Source: Mesostigma viride
Lineage: Eukaryota > Streptophyta > Mesostigmatophyceae > Mesostigmatales > Mesostigmataceae
NCBI GenBank assembly: GCA_009746045.1
Contig: RPFO01000644.1
Coordinates: 821,180 to 885,179 of the forward strand
Direction: 5' to 3'
DNA: 64,000 nt
The position numbers and the translations under genes are program-made. The notes under the pieces are model-generated. The model did not search any database and was not told the origin of the DNA. It saw only the letters and a program-made list of their open reading frames with translations. Below, one piece after another: positions 63,501 to 64,000 of the stretch; positions within the stretch are counted from its first letter, which is position 1, and every line of letters begins with the position of its first letter.

Positions 63501-64000
63501 CAAGCACATAGTACACACGTGATAACTGTCTTGTACCAGTGGCCCAGGGTGTGATCCGCGGACACCGACACACGTACCCCAACGGCTTGCTCATCGCTGA
63601 TGTGCCATGTGTCCAGCATGGGGGAATCTGATTCAACATTTGCCATGTGGGCGTGGGCACATTTTTCTAACCCACATGGCCTAGAGTGTGGGACTTTTAT
63701 CTATTGATTATGTCGTGCTATGTGTCCGTTAGCTAAGTAATGCATCGTGCTCCTCTGTGGGGCATGGTTCCACTGGCATGCAGCATCAGTCACGCCTTCC
63801 TTGGGTGGCCACATGGCCGCTGGGAGGCATGGCCGTGCACAAGATAGGAGCCGCGTGTGGGGATAAGAGCTGTCTGATGCTGCGGGACAATCCACCCTTC
63901 TAATGAGTGTTATGACACTTGAGCTCCCAAGAAAACCAGCATTTGATTGAAAACAATGAGTAGAGCCCCTGCCAAAGGCAGGTTTAAGTAGTCATCTCGT
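63501..64000. other. Sequence after the minisatellite, no exon recognised
   Basis: I looked for the next nucleoside hydrolase block after an AG acceptor and found none. The intron may continue beyond the window. Confidence 0.3.

Noticed and set aside
58788-63660. Very long minus-strand frames (up to ~560 codons) rich in HHTSVRLHPPHKRAP
   Set aside because: They are generated by the 25-bp minisatellite, which cycles through frames without stops. Several frames are open at once on both strands, with no other protein signal.

Overview
The window is a transposon-dense stretch of a nuclear genome, most likely from a chlorophycean green alga (Chlamydomonas/Volvox-like). The reasons are high-GC coding islands, a TGTAA-type 3' signal after the first gene, an intron-split nucleoside hydrolase, and a mixture of LINEs, Penelope-like elements, TTAA-targeting DNA transposons and a Ty3-type element. 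No prokaryotic gene organisation is present. Only four stretches look like possible host genes: a truncated Lys-rich C-terminus (2-313), a possible Pro-rich exon (42296-42524, minus), a four-repeat AT-hook protein (54304-54816, minus), and exon 1 of an inosine-uridine nucleoside hydrolase (58039-58614). The intron of the last gene carries a ~4.6 kb minisatellite of 25-bp units.

Most of the rest is layered mobile DNA. Three LINE families, called A, B and C here, recur on both strands. A has its best copy at 38060-40082, B at 2819-6105, and C only as 3' ends. Several copies have exact target-site duplications (TSDs) that I could read. Each family ends in a short hairpin followed by an AT-rich simple tail, and two copies have grown very long microsatellites (680 bp of GGAT; ~520 bp of TTAAA-type). 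Other retroelements are a broken Penelope-like element (23260-26265) with a separate 3'-end insertion at 51270-51809, a broken copia-type gag (21550-22448), and a 5'-truncated LINE with a restriction-endonuclease-like C-terminus (17432-18197). DNA transposons flanked by TTAA lie at 15304-18412, 19387-20724, 44887-48509 and, nested in the last, 45669-47382. A long-inverted-repeat element spans about 48544-52925.

The most notable object is the 9-kb element at 26511-35535 (minus). It encodes Gag with a zinc knuckle and protease-like domain, then one in-frame TGA, then a polyprotein fusing a complete C5-cytosine DNA methyltransferase to a Ty3-type reverse transcriptase and RNase H. It has no integrase. 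Its terminal repeats are not a normal LTR pair. Read on the coding strand they run A-ORFs-B-A-B, the split direct repeat layout of tyrosine-recombinase retrotransposons, with a B-GC-A boundary that looks like an LTR-circle junction. The A copies are near-identical, so the insertion is probably young.

All calls come from reading the sequence and translations by eye. No database search, alignment program or folding calculation was run.
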